Below the pieces are notes generated by a model. That model saw nothing but the letters and a program-made list of their open reading frames with translations. It searched no databases and was not told the origin of the DNA. Below, one piece after another: positions 1 to 9,388 of a stretch of 64,000 bases of DNA. The stretch is from an uncultured Flavobacteriaceae bacterium (GTDB lineage Bacteria > Bacteroidota > Bacteroidia > Flavobacteriales > Flavobacteriaceae). The DNA lies in assembly GCA_943842245.1 (NCBI GenBank), contig CALTAJ010000001.1, positions 558,001 through 622,000 on the forward strand. Direction: 5' to 3'. Within the stretch, counting starts at the first letter, position 1; every line of letters starts with the position of its first letter. The position numbers and the translations under genes were made by a program.

Positions 1-1
1 T

Positions 2-508
2 CCAGCACAATTTCACTTGGCTGTTTATGGCGATAATTATGACGTGTATCCACTTTTGGATTTTGCTAAAGTTTTGGATTGGGACATTAGTTTGGTTGGT
101 AATATCCAAAAAATGGATAAACAAAAAATAAGTGGAATTCAAAATCTGTTTCAAAAAGATTTTAAACAACGTCCTAACATTGATGAGCGTACTGCCATTG
201 TTTTAATGGCTCATGATTATAAGACTGATGTAGAAAATTTGAAAATACTTTTAGCTTCAACTTCAAGTTATATAGGTTTATTAGGTCCTAAAAAACGTTT
301 TGATAAAATAATTAATCTTTTTGAAGAAGAAGGAATTTCATTATCTGAATTTGATAAAAAGAGGATACATGCACCGGCGGGTTTAGAAATAGGGGCCAAT
401 ACTCCGGAAGAAATAGCCGCAAGCATTTGCGTAGAAATCATGAGTTCATTTTCTGATAAAGAAGGAGGGAAATTAAGAAATAAAACAGGTCCTATTCACG
501 AACGATAA
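2..508 (+). CDS. XdhC/CoxI-family molybdenum cofactor maturation protein (5'-truncated)
   Basis: This is the C-terminal part of an XdhC-type protein, which binds molybdopterin cofactor and helps insert its sulfurated form into xanthine dehydrogenase-like enzymes. The frame is open to the window edge, so the TTG at 17 is not a believable start and the N-terminal XdhC_CoxI domain lies outside. What remains is the Rossmann-like XdhC_C domain, with the conserved HDYKTDVE segment, the YIGLLGPKKR loop and the IHAPAGLEIGANTPEEIA signature. Its last 17 bases overlap the tail of the convergent cysteine desulfurase, the enzyme class known to feed sulfur to XdhC in Rhodobacter. The neighbouring molybdenum hydroxylase genes support the assignment. 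Confidence 0.85.
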   Translation, partial: PAQFHLAVYGDNYDVYPLLDFAKVLDWDISLVGNIQKMDKQKISGIQNLFQKDFKQRPNIDERTAIVLMAHDYKTDVENLKILLASTSSYIGLLGPKKRFDKIINLFEEEGISLSEFDKKRIHAPAGLEIGANTPEEIAASICVEIMSSFSDKEGGKLRNKTGPIHER

Positions 509-1682
509 TAGGGTTATTCTTTTTCCAAAGAATATTATTATTCCTAACTTTTTCGACACTTTTAACAATATGATTTACTGCTTTTTTCGTATCGTTTAAT
601 GTGTTATGCTTGCCTAAACTAATTCTCATTGAAGCAAGTGCCCTGGAACTTTCTATTCCCATAGCAGAAAGGACGTGTGAGGGATTAATAGATGCTGAAT
701 TACAGGCAGAGCCATTAGAAACAGCAATATGTTGTCCTAGAACATTTAGTAATTGTTCCCCGTCTACATGTGAAAAAGAAACGTTTAGAGTATTTGGAAG
801 GCGATCAAAACCACGAGAATTTACTTTTGCTCCTTCAATTTTAAGCAGTAATTCCTCCATATAATTCCTTAGTTTTTCAGTTTTATTAGCAAATTTTTCT
901 ATCTGGTTAAGATTTAATTCAATAGCTTTAGAAAAACCAACTATCCCGGGAATATTATAGGTTCCTCCTCTTAATTTTCTCTGTTGGCCCCCTCCTTGAA
1001 CGAAAGACTCCCAATTTATTTCATCTGTTTTTTTGATGAAAATCATTCCCATTCCTTTGGGGCCATATATTTTATGAGAAGAAAAACAAGCAAAATCAAC
1101 CAAAGAAAAAAAAGAACCTAAAGAAATTTTTCCTAATGCTTGGGTAGCATCTGAAAAAAAAAGAGATGAATGTTTTTTACAAATTTCACTAATAGATTCT
1201 ATGGGCTGAAGGACACCAGTTTCGTTATTGGCGAACATTATAGCAACCATCAGGGTGTTACTATTAATTTTTTTTTTCAATTCATCAAGTGAAATAATTC
1301 CATTTTTATCTACTTTCAAATAAGTGATTCTAGCTCCTTTTTTTTCCAAGTTTTGACAAACATCCAGAACTGCTTTGTGTTCTGTTTCAACTGTAATAAT
1401 ATGATTTTTTTTATTTAATTTATGATTAAATACTCCTTTTAAAATTGTATTTATACTTTCAGTGGCTCCTGATGTATATATAATTTGATTAGGTGAAACA
1501 TTTAGTGCATTAGCAATTACAAAAGATGATTTTTCTAATGCATCAGAAGCTAACCATCCATATGAATGACTCTGGCTTGAGGCATTTCCAAAATTATCCC
1601 TAAAATAAGGTAACATAGCATCAACTACTTCAGGATCACAGGGTGTTGTGGCATTATAATCTAAATAAATAGTATTTCTCAT
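492..1682 (-). CDS. Cysteine desulfurase (NifS/IscS family)
   Basis: PLP-dependent enzyme that moves sulfur from cysteine to a protein persulfide. The 396-residue length is normal for the family. Visible landmarks are the N-terminal YLDYNATTP, the cofactor lysine in SSHKIYGPKG (about K204), the RGGTYNIPG segment and the catalytic-cysteine loop SNGSACNSAS (about C327). No IscU, SUF or tRNA-thiolation gene lies beside it. It sits among XdhC and molybdenum hydroxylase genes, so I infer a role in sulfurating the molybdenum cofactor, as NifS4 does in Rhodobacter capsulatus; general Fe-S or tRNA sulfur supply cannot be excluded. It is divergent from the MobA-like gene and overlaps the XdhC tail by 17 bases. 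Confidence 0.88.
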   Translation of the reverse strand: MRNTIYLDYNATTPCDPEVVDAMLPYFRDNFGNASSQSHSYGWLASDALEKSSFVIANALNVSPNQIIYTSGATESINTILKGVFNHKLNKKNHIITVETEHKAVLDVCQNLEKKGARITYLKVDKNGIISLDELKKKINSNTLMVAIMFANNETGVLQPIESISEICKKHSSLFFSDATQALGKISLGSFFSLVDFACFSSHKIYGPKGMGMIFIKKTDEINWESFVQGGGQQRKLRGGTYNIPGIVGFSKAIELNLNQIEKFANKTEKLRNYMEELLLKIEGAKVNSRGFDRLPNTLNVSFSHVDGEQLLNVLGQHIAVSNGSACNSASINPSHVLSAMGIESSRALASMRISLGKHNTLNDTKKAVNHIVKSVEKVRNNNILWKKNNPIIVRE

Positions 1683-1787
1683 ATTTAGTTAAAACCTTAG
1701 TTTTGAGAACAAAATTAAATTTATTTTCTGGTATTTGATTAATATACTGCTTTTAAAAAAGATTATATTGAAAACAAATAATTAAAA

Positions 1788-2915
1788 ATGGAACACCAAA
1801 AACATACCAAATTAGTAAAATCAAATAGAGGTTTTTTTTCTAAAAATGAAATAAGCCTTTTAGGTACTAATTGTAATGAAATTAAAAAAGCTGCGAAAGG
1901 CTTGGCAGATTTTCTTAAAAACTCTTGGGATATAATTTATGTAGATGCAGATCACTTAAATTCAAATGAGAAAATAAACTCTATTTCTTCTTTTAGTGGT
2001 GTATTTACAGATAAAATTAATTTTTCTGAATTTCATTTATTTAAGTTTAATCATAAAACTTTAAAAAATTCGTTTTATGATACTGCTAGCCTCACTATAG
2101 TAAATGGGAATCACAACAAGGCTAAAAAACAAATTGTAATCATTGATTCGTCCAAAGAATCATCTTTAAAAAAAAGAAGAGAAGATTTGACAGATGTTAT
2201 TGCTTTGATTGCTGAAAATTCAAATTACCCCAAATATATTAGAGAGTGCATTCCGAATTGTGATGAGATACCATTTTTTTCTTTTAATAATTACAAGGGA
2301 CTATCATTATTAATAGATAATCTTTTAAAAAACAATATTCCACCCATTCAAGGTTTAATTTTAGCTGGCGGTTATAGTTCAAGAATGGGCAATGATAAAT
2401 TTAAATTAGTTTATCATGGAAAGCCACAACACGAACATTTATTGGAATTATTAAACCCCTTTTGTGAATATGTAACTGTTTCTTGCAGAGAAGAACAAAG
2501 TGAAAATATTCAAAACCCTATTATTGATAAGTTTATTGGCTTAGGGCCAATGGGTGGTATTTTAACTGCATTTCAAAGTAACCCAAATGTAGCCTGGTTA
2601 ACTGTAGCCTGCGACATTCCTTTACTAGATTTTAATTCTATTGAGATTTTAGTAAATAGCCGTAATCCAAATAAATTAGCAACATGTTATTACAATTCAA
2701 AAACAAACTTTCCTGAACCTTTAATTACAATATGGGAGCCAAAAGCTTATCCTATATTACTCGAGTACATGTCTCAAGGATATTCTTGTCCAAGAAAGGT
2801 TTTAATTAATAATGATATTGAGATGGTTCATTTAGAAAATGAATCTATTTTAATGAATGTGAATAAAAAAGAAGAAATGAAGTCTGCAGTTGATTATATT
2901 TCAAAAAATCAATGA
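1788..2915 (+). CDS. MobA-like molybdenum cofactor nucleotidyltransferase with extra N-terminal domain
   Basis: The C-terminal half (about residues 186-375) is a MobA-type nucleotidyltransferase: it has the nucleotide-binding signature LAGGYSSRMGNDKF (192-205), GLGPMGGIL and VACDIPLLD. MobA enzymes attach GMP to molybdopterin. The first 185 residues are extra. They contain LLGTNCNEIKKAAKGLADFL followed by IIYVDADHL, which looks like a P-loop NTPase fold without the GKT lysine-threonine, so a degenerate MobB-like domain is possible (inference). The gene is transcribed toward the cox genes with a 106-base gap, and it is the second of two nucleotidyltransferases in this island. It may serve another enzyme than the CO dehydrogenase, which uses the cytosine form of the cofactor. 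Confidence 0.75.
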   Translation: MEHQKHTKLVKSNRGFFSKNEISLLGTNCNEIKKAAKGLADFLKNSWDIIYVDADHLNSNEKINSISSFSGVFTDKINFSEFHLFKFNHKTLKNSFYDTASLTIVNGNHNKAKKQIVIIDSSKESSLKKRREDLTDVIALIAENSNYPKYIRECIPNCDEIPFFSFNNYKGLSLLIDNLLKNNIPPIQGLILAGGYSSRMGNDKFKLVYHGKPQHEHLLELLNPFCEYVTVSCREEQSENIQNPIIDKFIGLGPMGGILTAFQSNPNVAWLTVACDIPLLDFNSIEILVNSRNPNKLATCYYNSKTNFPEPLITIWEPKAYPILLEYMSQGYSCPRKVLINNDIEMVHLENESILMNVNKKEEMKSAVDYISKNQ

Positions 2916-3021
2916 TTATTTTACAATATTATTATATAGAATTATTCTAAATTGAAAAATTAATAATTTTATCCAAAAAAAAAATATACATTAGTTATTT
3001 ATATATAAATTTTGTATACGC

Positions 3022-3888
3022 ATGATACCATCTAATTTCAATTACCATAAAGCTAACACCTTGAAAGATGCTTTTGCTTTATCTTCTTCATTGGGTGAGG
3101 AAGCCAAATATATGTCAGGAGGTCATAGCCTTTTACCAATGATGAAACTTCGTTTTGCAACTCCAACTGATATAATAGACATAAGTAAAATTGAAGGTTT
3201 ATCTTACATTAGGGAAGAGGATAATCTCCTTAAGATTGGGGCATTAACAACTCAAGTTGAAATGGAAAGATCTTCTTTAATTGAAGAGAAATACCCAATA
3301 TTCAAAGATGCATCTAAACTTATTGCTGATCCTGCTGTAAGGAACTGTGGAACAATTGGGGGAAATATTGCTCATGGAGATGCTGCAAATGACCAACCTT
3401 CATTAATGATTGCTTTAAGAGCAAACTTTGTTGTTGAAGGTCCAAACGGTAAACGAAATATTTCTGTTGATGATTTTTTTCATGGATTTTATATGACTTC
3501 TCTAGATCCCTCTGAAATACTAGTTGAAATTCAAATCCCTCAATATGTTGATGGATCAGGAAGTGCCTATCACAAGGTAGAGAGGAAAGTTGGAGACTAC
3601 GCGACATCAGGTGCCGCAGTTTATTTAGAACTTGACGGTTCTGAATATTGTAAACAAATTGGCATTGGACTTACAAACGTAAGTGCAACTCCAATGCGAT
3701 TATCTCGAGCGGAGGATTTACTTAAAGGTAAAGTTATTTCTAATGAGCTAATTCAAGAAGCAGGAAAAATTGCTAGCGAAGATTGCGAACCATCTTCTGA
3801 TTTGAGAGGTTCGGAGGCTTATAAAAGATCTGTTACAAATACATTGACAAAAGATATGATAAACGCCGCCCTTGGGAGAGCTAAATAA
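3022..3888 (+). CDS. coxM: Aerobic CO dehydrogenase medium subunit (FAD-binding)
   Basis: Flavoprotein subunit that takes electrons from the 2Fe-2S subunit and passes them to the respiratory chain. The 288 residues match the usual length. The two FAD pyrophosphate-binding loops of the CoxM/CutM family are present: SGGHS at 32-36 and TIGGN at 111-115, the latter followed by the expected acidic and small residues. A C-terminal CO_deh_flav_C region follows. It is the first gene of the operon, 10 bases ahead of coxS. The order M-S-L is the order of form I CO dehydrogenases, whereas form II clusters usually run S-L-M. Confidence 0.93.
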   Translation: MIPSNFNYHKANTLKDAFALSSSLGEEAKYMSGGHSLLPMMKLRFATPTDIIDISKIEGLSYIREEDNLLKIGALTTQVEMERSSLIEEKYPIFKDASKLIADPAVRNCGTIGGNIAHGDAANDQPSLMIALRANFVVEGPNGKRNISVDDFFHGFYMTSLDPSEILVEIQIPQYVDGSGSAYHKVERKVGDYATSGAAVYLELDGSEYCKQIGIGLTNVSATPMRLSRAEDLLKGKVISNELIQEAGKIASEDCEPSSDLRGSEAYKRSVTNTLTKDMINAALGRAK

Positions 3889-3898
3889 ATAGACGAAA

Positions 3899-4378
3899 AT
3901 GAAACATGAAATTACATTAAAAATAAACGGTGAAAGTATAACTAAAGAGGTTGATTCAAGACTTTTATTAGTTCATTTTATTCGTGAAAATTTAAGTTTA
4001 ACAGGAACACACATAGGATGTGACACTTCTAATTGTGGAGCATGCACTATATTACTTGATGGAAAATCTATTAAGGCATGTACTTATCTTGCTGTTCGTG
4101 CAGATGGATCAGAAATCACAACAATAGAAGGAATAGCAGAAGACGGGACTAATCATCCTATACAAAAAGCTTTCCATGATCAGCATGCTTTGCATTGTGG
4201 TTTTTGTACTCCAGGAATTATAATGAGATCTATTGATTTTCTAGAGCACAATCCTAATCCAACAGAAGAAGAAATACGTTGGGGGATTTCTGGGAATTTA
4301 TGTCGCTGTACTGGTTATAACAATATTGTTAAAGCTATTAAACAAGCAGCGAATGAAATGAAAAATGAAACTGTCTAA
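3899..4378 (+). CDS. coxS: Aerobic CO dehydrogenase small subunit (2x 2Fe-2S)
   Basis: Iron-sulfur subunit linking the molybdenum site to FAD. The N-terminal plant-type ferredoxin domain has C41, C46, C49 and C61 ([10 protein letters not shown] and later KACTY). The C-terminal helical domain has C100-x2-C103 (HCGFC) and C135-x-C137 (LCRCTGY). All eight cluster ligands are intact and the 159-residue length is typical. It lies between coxM and coxL with gaps of 10 and 17 bases, so the three subunits are almost certainly co-transcribed. Confidence 0.94.
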   Translation: MKHEITLKINGESITKEVDSRLLLVHFIRENLSLTGTHIGCDTSNCGACTILLDGKSIKACTYLAVRADGSEITTIEGIAEDGTNHPIQKAFHDQHALHCGFCTPGIIMRSIDFLEHNPNPTEEEIRWGISGNLCRCTGYNNIVKAIKQAANEMKNETV

Positions 4379-4395
4379 TCTTTAAAAACTAAAAT

Positions 4396-6753
4396 ATGTT
4401 TAAATGTAAAACATCACCTGAAGTAGGTGGGATGGGCCACTCGGTCAAAAGAAAAGAGGATGCAAGGTTTTTACATGGCAAAGGTAACTATGTAGATGAT
4501 GTAAAACTTCCTGGAATGTTATCTATGGTAATGGTAAGAAGTCCTTATGCATATGCCAAAATAAAAAACATTAATAAAGAAAAAGCACTTAAGATTGATG
4601 GGGTTTTAGCAGTTATAACTGGTAATGACCTGGCCCAATATAACCTACATTGGATGCCAACCTTATTATCTGACACTCAAATGGTTTTACCAACGGACAC
4701 AGTTATGCACCAGTCACAGGAAGTTTGTGCAGTAATTGCAACAGATAGATATACTGCCGTTGATGGAGCAGAAGCTGTAGAGATTGATTATGAGCCTATG
4801 CAGGCCGTTGTTGACCCATTCAAAGCTTTAGATGAAGATGCTCCACTTTTAAGACCTGATAAAGAAGGTCAAAAGGACAATCAAATTTATCATTGGGAAC
4901 AGGGAGATCGAGACAAAACAGATCAAGTTATTTCCAATGCAGATATTGTTGTTAAAGAAAGAATTTATCTACCTAGAATTCATGTGGCGTCAATCGAAAC
5001 TTGTGGTTGTGTAGCTTCTTATGATAAAGACACTAAAAAACTAACTGTTTATTTGACCACTCAAGCACCTCATGCAATCAGAACAGTATTGGCATTAGTT
5101 GCCGGCCATGTTGGACTATCAGAGGAGAAGATTAGGGTTATTGCACCAGATATAGGAGGAGGATTTGGTGGAAAAGTTCCGGTTCATCCAAGCTATGTTG
5201 TCGCAATTGCTGCATCTTTTCTTATTGGTAAACCAGTTAAATGGATTGAAGATAGATCAGAAAATCTAGTTAATGGTTTTGCACGAGATTATCATATGGA
5301 CTGTGAGCTTGCAGCCAATAAGGATGGAAAAATTCAAGCTTTTAAAGTAAAAACATTAGCAGACCATGGATATACTGATGCATCTGCTAACCCATCAAAG
5401 TATCCAACCGGTATGTTTTCTATATGTACTGGATCTTATGATTATGAGCATGCTTTTGCTGAATTAGACGCGGTTTATACTAATAAAGTTCCTGGTGGGG
5501 TAGCATACAGGTGCTCATTTAGGGTGACTGAAGCGGCTCATGCAATTGAAAGAATGGTTGATAAACTAGCTCTTAAAATAGGTAAGGATCCTGCTCAACT
5601 TAGAATGGAAAATTTTATCAAAAAAGATCAGTTCCCATATTCCTCTCCTTTAGGTTGGAATTATGATAGCGGTGATTATCATGCAACCTTAAAGAAAGCT
5701 ATGGAAATGGTTGGATATGATGATTACAAATTAGAACAAGCAAAAAAACGTAAAGAAGGAAAATTGATGGGTATAGGAATATGTACTTTTACAGAAGTAG
5801 TAGGTGCTGGTCCATCAAAAGATTTCGATATTCTTGGTATTGCTATGTTTGATAGTGCCGATATAACAGTTCATCCTACGGGAAAGGCAATGGCTCGTTT
5901 TGGAACAAAATCTCAAGGTCAAGGTCACGAAACCACTTACGCTCAAATATTGGCTGAAGAATTAGGTATTTCGTATAATGACATTGAAATTGAAGAAGGG
6001 GATACGGATACTGCTCCATATGGACTAGGAACCTATGCAAGTAGGAGTACACCAACTGCTGGTGCAGCAGCTGCTATTGCAGCTCGTAAGCTTAGAGATA
6101 AGGGGAAGAAAATTGCAGCTCATCTACTCGAAGTAAGTGAGGAAGATATCGAATGGGAAGTTGGAAAATACTTTGTGAAAGGTGCACCTGAAAAGTCTAA
6201 AACAATTCAGGATGTTGCATTTGCCGCATACACTAATATCCCTCCTGGAATGGAACCAGGATTTGAGGCAACTCATTATTATGATCCACCTAATTTAACA
6301 TTTCCCAACGGAGCTTACATCTGTGTTGTCGAGGTAGAAGAAGCTACTGGAGCTATTGATGTAAAACGTTTTGTAGCCATTGATGATTGTGGAAATATAA
6401 TTAACCCCATGATTGTCGAGGGTCAGGTTCATGGTGGATTAACACAAGGAATTGCTCCTGCAATGTATGAGGGAATCGAATATGATGATGAAGGAAACGT
6501 TTTAAACGGGACTTTAATGGATTATTTAGTACCTACCTCAGTTGAATCACCGCATTGGGAAACTGGTCATACGATCACTCCCTCTCCTCATCACCCCCTT
6601 GGGGCAAAAGGAGTTGCGGAATCACCAACAGTAGGTGCTCCTCCAGCGATAGCAAATGCTATTATTGATGCACTCTCACCTTTAGGAATTGAGCATTTGG
6701 ATATTCCAATTACGCCTGCGAAAGTTTGGGATGCTATTCAAGCACACAAATAA
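4396..6753 (+). CDS. coxL: Aerobic CO dehydrogenase large subunit, form I type
   Basis: Molybdenum- and copper-binding catalytic subunit that oxidises CO with water. The decisive feature is the active-site loop AYRCSFR at 370-376, the signature of form I CoxL; C373 corresponds to the cysteine that binds copper in the Oligotropha enzyme. Form II and other family members carry AYRGAGR-like loops instead. Also visible are the GGGFGGK cofactor loop (254-260), QAPH (Q223) and the C-terminal GVAESPTVGAPP with the expected catalytic glutamate near E742. The 785 residues are close to the roughly 800 usual. coxS lies 17 bases upstream; a very stable hairpin follows the stop codon. Confidence 0.94.
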   Translation: MFKCKTSPEVGGMGHSVKRKEDARFLHGKGNYVDDVKLPGMLSMVMVRSPYAYAKIKNINKEKALKIDGVLAVITGNDLAQYNLHWMPTLLSDTQMVLPTDTVMHQSQEVCAVIATDRYTAVDGAEAVEIDYEPMQAVVDPFKALDEDAPLLRPDKEGQKDNQIYHWEQGDRDKTDQVISNADIVVKERIYLPRIHVASIETCGCVASYDKDTKKLTVYLTTQAPHAIRTVLALVAGHVGLSEEKIRVIAPDIGGGFGGKVPVHPSYVVAIAASFLIGKPVKWIEDRSENLVNGFARDYHMDCELAANKDGKIQAFKVKTLADHGYTDASANPSKYPTGMFSICTGSYDYEHAFAELDAVYTNKVPGGVAYRCSFRVTEAAHAIERMVDKLALKIGKDPAQLRMENFIKKDQFPYSSPLGWNYDSGDYHATLKKAMEMVGYDDYKLEQAKKRKEGKLMGIGICTFTEVVGAGPSKDFDILGIAMFDSADITVHPTGKAMARFGTKSQGQGHETTYAQILAEELGISYNDIEIEEGDTDTAPYGLGTYASRSTPTAGAAAAIAARKLRDKGKKIAAHLLEVSEEDIEWEVGKYFVKGAPEKSKTIQDVAFAAYTNIPPGMEPGFEATHYYDPPNLTFPNGAYICVVEVEEATGAIDVKRFVAIDDCGNIINPMIVEGQVHGGLTQGIAPAMYEGIEYDDEGNVLNGTLMDYLVPTSVESPHWETGHTITPSPHHPLGAKGVAESPTVGAPPAIANAIIDALSPLGIEHLDIPITPAKVWDAIQAHK

Positions 6754-6764
6754 TTATAAATTAT

Positions 6765-6821
6765 AATTATTTAATATTAAAACCTTCTCTATTTTAGAGA
6801 GGGTTTTAATATTAAATAATT
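6765..6821 (+). terminator. Long hairpin between coxL and coxG, terminator or attenuator
   Basis: The arms 6765-6790 and 6796-6821 are complementary over 26 bases, with one G-T wobble and a five-base loop. The inner part (AACCTTCTCT and AGAGAGGGTT) is the stable core and the outer part is AT. It begins 11 bases after the coxL stop. A typical Rho-independent terminator has a much shorter stem, so partial termination or protection of the coxMSL transcript 3' end is likely (inference). It would set structural subunits apart from the maturation genes downstream. Confidence 0.8.
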
Positions 6822-6858
6822 TAAGAAGAGATTTTTTTCAATGTAAAAAATAGATTAA

Positions 6859-7323
6859 ATGAAAACAAATTTAACAAAGTCATTTGAAGTTCCTCAGTCT
6901 TCAAATCTAATCTGGAATCACCTTATTGATCCCACCAAAATAATGGATTGTGTGCCAGGAGTTTCTATTGACGAAAAAGTAGGTGAAAATCATTACAAAG
7001 GGAAAGTGGGAATGAAATTTGGCCCAATGGGCGTAAAGTATGATGCAGATATTTTTTATGATAAAGTAGATACAGAGAATAAAAAAATCATTATTTCAGG
7101 TAATGGTGTTGATTCTAAAGGGAACGGAAATGCTGAAATGAAAATGAACATAATGCTTGCTGAATTGGAATCTGGAAGTGTTAGGCTAGATGCAGTAATG
7201 GATGTTACAGTTAATGGTAAAATTGCTCAATTTGGCTCTAGAGTTATTGATGCAGTATCCAATCAATTATTTAAACAGTTTGTGTCAAATTTTTCAAAAA
7301 AATTAGCTAAAGCAGCTGAGTAA
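6859..7323 (+). CDS. coxG: CoxG, SRPBCC-family CO dehydrogenase partner
   Basis: Member of the CoxG family (SRPBCC/START fold), which binds a hydrophobic ligand and links CO dehydrogenase to the membrane quinone pool. Family landmarks include FEVPQSSNLIWNHLIDP, DCVPGVS, KGKVGMKFGPMGVKY and the C-terminal helix DAVSNQLFKQFVSNFSKKL. The 154 residues end right after that helix. The C-terminal transmembrane tail present in some longer CoxG proteins, such as that of Oligotropha, is absent, so this one is probably soluble. It is the first gene after the long hairpin and 54 bases before coxD. Confidence 0.88.
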   Translation: MKTNLTKSFEVPQSSNLIWNHLIDPTKIMDCVPGVSIDEKVGENHYKGKVGMKFGPMGVKYDADIFYDKVDTENKKIIISGNGVDSKGNGNAEMKMNIMLAELESGSVRLDAVMDVTVNGKIAQFGSRVIDAVSNQLFKQFVSNFSKKLAKAAE

Positions 7324-7377
7324 AACTTAATAAAAAGCTAGCCTTTAAAATAGTATAACCTTAAATATATCGATCTA

Positions 7378-8250
7378 TTGAATAAAGATATTAATACCTT
7401 AATCAAAGATTTTTACAATAACGATTATATACTAAATGAAGAATTAGCAACTTCTGTATTCTTATTGAAAAATTTAGAAAAGCCTTTGCTTTTGGAGGGT
7501 AATCCGGGAGTTGGAAAAACTATGTTGGCTAAAACTTTAGCAAACCATTTAAAAACAAAACTTATAAGATTACAATGTTACGAAGGATTAGATGTCAGTA
7601 CATCAATCTATGAATGGAATTATCAAAAACAATTACTCCACATTAAATTATTTGAATCTGAAAAGGATAAAAAAACTTTAGAGAGTCAGATTTTTAGTAT
7701 GGATTATATTCTTCAAAGACCACTTTTACAATCAATAGGTGCAGACATACCGGTTGTATTACTAATTGATGAAATTGATCGGGCAGATGAAGAATTTGAA
7801 GCATATTTACTAGAGCTACTTTCAGATTTTCAAATCAGTATACCAGAGTTAGGAACAATAAAGGCTAAAACAAAACCGCTTGTAATTTTAACATCAAATA
7901 GAACTAGAGAACTAAGCGATGCTCTAAGAAGAAGATGCTTGTATCATTGGGTAGACTTTCCCTCTAAATCAAAAGAAATTGATATTATAGCCAAGAAACT
8001 TCCAAATATTGATGAATTACTAGCTACCCAGGTAGTAACATTTATTCATAACCTACGTAAATCTAGTTTACATAAACCTCCAGGAATTGCAGAATCCTTG
8101 GATTGGGCAAAAACATTACTATTAATGAATGTTGCTAATATAACTGACGAGATTGTTATTAATACAATTGGCAGCGTACTTAAACATAAAGATGATATAG
8201 ACTTTGTTAGAAATAAAACAGTCCAGGAATTTCTGTTTCCAATAGATTGA
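7378..8250 (+). CDS. coxD: CoxD, MoxR-type AAA+ ATPase
   Basis: AAA+ chaperone of the MoxR class; in Oligotropha CoxD is needed to assemble the Mo-S-Cu centre. Walker A is GNPGVGKT (41-48), Walker B is VVLLIDE (126-132), and sensor 1 and arginine positions follow in LVILTSNRTRELSDALRRRC. The length of 290 is typical. The start is TTG at 7378; no ATG is available before the Walker A region, so the unusual start is needed. It is four bases from coxE, the VWA protein with which MoxR ATPases normally pair. Confidence 0.92.
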   Translation: MNKDINTLIKDFYNNDYILNEELATSVFLLKNLEKPLLLEGNPGVGKTMLAKTLANHLKTKLIRLQCYEGLDVSTSIYEWNYQKQLLHIKLFESEKDKKTLESQIFSMDYILQRPLLQSIGADIPVVLLIDEIDRADEEFEAYLLELLSDFQISIPELGTIKAKTKPLVILTSNRTRELSDALRRRCLYHWVDFPSKSKEIDIIAKKLPNIDELLATQVVTFIHNLRKSSLHKPPGIAESLDWAKTLLLMNVANITDEIVINTIGSVLKHKDDIDFVRNKTVQEFLFPID

Positions 8251-8254
8251 TTTA

Positions 8255-9388
8255 ATGGTTGAAGTAAATAAAACATTTAAAGAGCGTTTAATTGATTTTA
8301 CCATGTATTGCCGAGATCGTCATTTTGTTCTGGGTCCACAAGAAACAAAAGATGCCTTCAAAATCGCAGAAAATGGATATGTACTTGACCGAAAATTATT
8401 TCATTACAGCCTTAAAGCAATCTTTTGTAAACGTAAAGAACATTTTGATCGTTTCGATGAAATGTTTGTTCGGTTCTGGAGCAGATATTATGAAGAAAAA
8501 TTAGATGAGCGAAAAAAAGAAATTAAATTAATAAAAAATGAGTCCAATTCAGCAAGTGTAATTTTTTTAGGATCCGAATTTCATGTTCCAAAAAAAGAAA
8601 AAAAAATAGAAGCAAAACAAACCAAAGGAGCAAACGAAAATATTAGGCTTAGAATGACTGATTTTTCTAAAGTGGATATTAATGATAAAAAACATCTTGA
8701 AGAATTGGCTATAGAGTTGTTCAATCAAATGAGTATGCGTTTTAAGCGAAGACTTGAAAGTTCAAATAAGGGAATCGTTAACATTCGAAGAACTATAAGA
8801 GAAAGCATAGGAAAGGGCGGATTACCCTTAGATCTTAACTTTAAAAAAAAACGTAAAGAAAAAAGAAAAGTAGTTTTTATATTAGATGTTAGCGGTTCAA
8901 TGGATACTTATAGTTATTACCTTTTACGTTATATAATGGTGCTAAAAAAGTACTTTAAAAGTTTAGAATTTTTCACATTTAGCACAATGCTAACACACAT
9001 TACACCTCTTCTAAGACAAAAAAATGATCAAGAAATCTTAAGACAAATAAGCAAAAATATAAGTTCATGGTCGAGTGGTACTAAAATTGGAGAATCCTTA
9101 TCCGAGTTTGTTTCTGTTTATGGGAATAGATATTTAAGTCAAAAGCATATTGTAGTAATTTTGAGTGATGGTCTTGAAACAGGAAGTGTAACGGTACTTA
9201 AAGAAGCAGTTGCAACAATTCGTAGAAAATGTAAAACGCTTGTGTGGTTAAATCCATTAAAAGGAATGAAAAATTACAAACCTATTCAAAAAGGAATAAT
9301 AAATGTAATGCCTCATTTAGACGCTTTTGAATCTGCACATAATTTAGATAGCCTTTTAAAGCTTGAAAAACTATTAATGAATGTTTAA
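8255..9388 (+). CDS. coxE: CoxE, VWA-domain CO dehydrogenase maturation protein
   Basis: VWA-domain protein (COG3552 CoxE type) that acts with the CoxD ATPase to build the metal centre. The MIDAS motif DVSGS is at 211-215, with the later metal residues in WSSGTKIGESL and VVILSDGLETG. The N-terminal 130 residues are charged and helical, with a lysine-rich linker near 110-125. The length of 377 is usual. The coding end overlaps the next gene by eight bases, indicating translational coupling. Confidence 0.91.
   Translation: MVEVNKTFKERLIDFTMYCRDRHFVLGPQETKDAFKIAENGYVLDRKLFHYSLKAIFCKRKEHFDRFDEMFVRFWSRYYEEKLDERKKEIKLIKNESNSASVIFLGSEFHVPKKEKKIEAKQTKGANENIRLRMTDFSKVDINDKKHLEELAIELFNQMSMRFKRRLESSNKGIVNIRRTIRESIGKGGLPLDLNFKKKRKEKRKVVFILDVSGSMDTYSYYLLRYIMVLKKYFKSLEFFTFSTMLTHITPLLRQKNDQEILRQISKNISSWSSGTKIGESLSEFVSVYGNRYLSQKHIVVILSDGLETGSVTVLKEAVATIRRKCKTLVWLNPLKGMKNYKPIQKGIINVMPHLDAFESAHNLDSLLKLEKLLMNV

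Noticed and set aside
8046-8304. Minus-strand open frames opposite the end of coxD
   Set aside because: They overlap strongly coding sequence, have no domain or signal peptide, and their composition is the mirror of the coxD frame.
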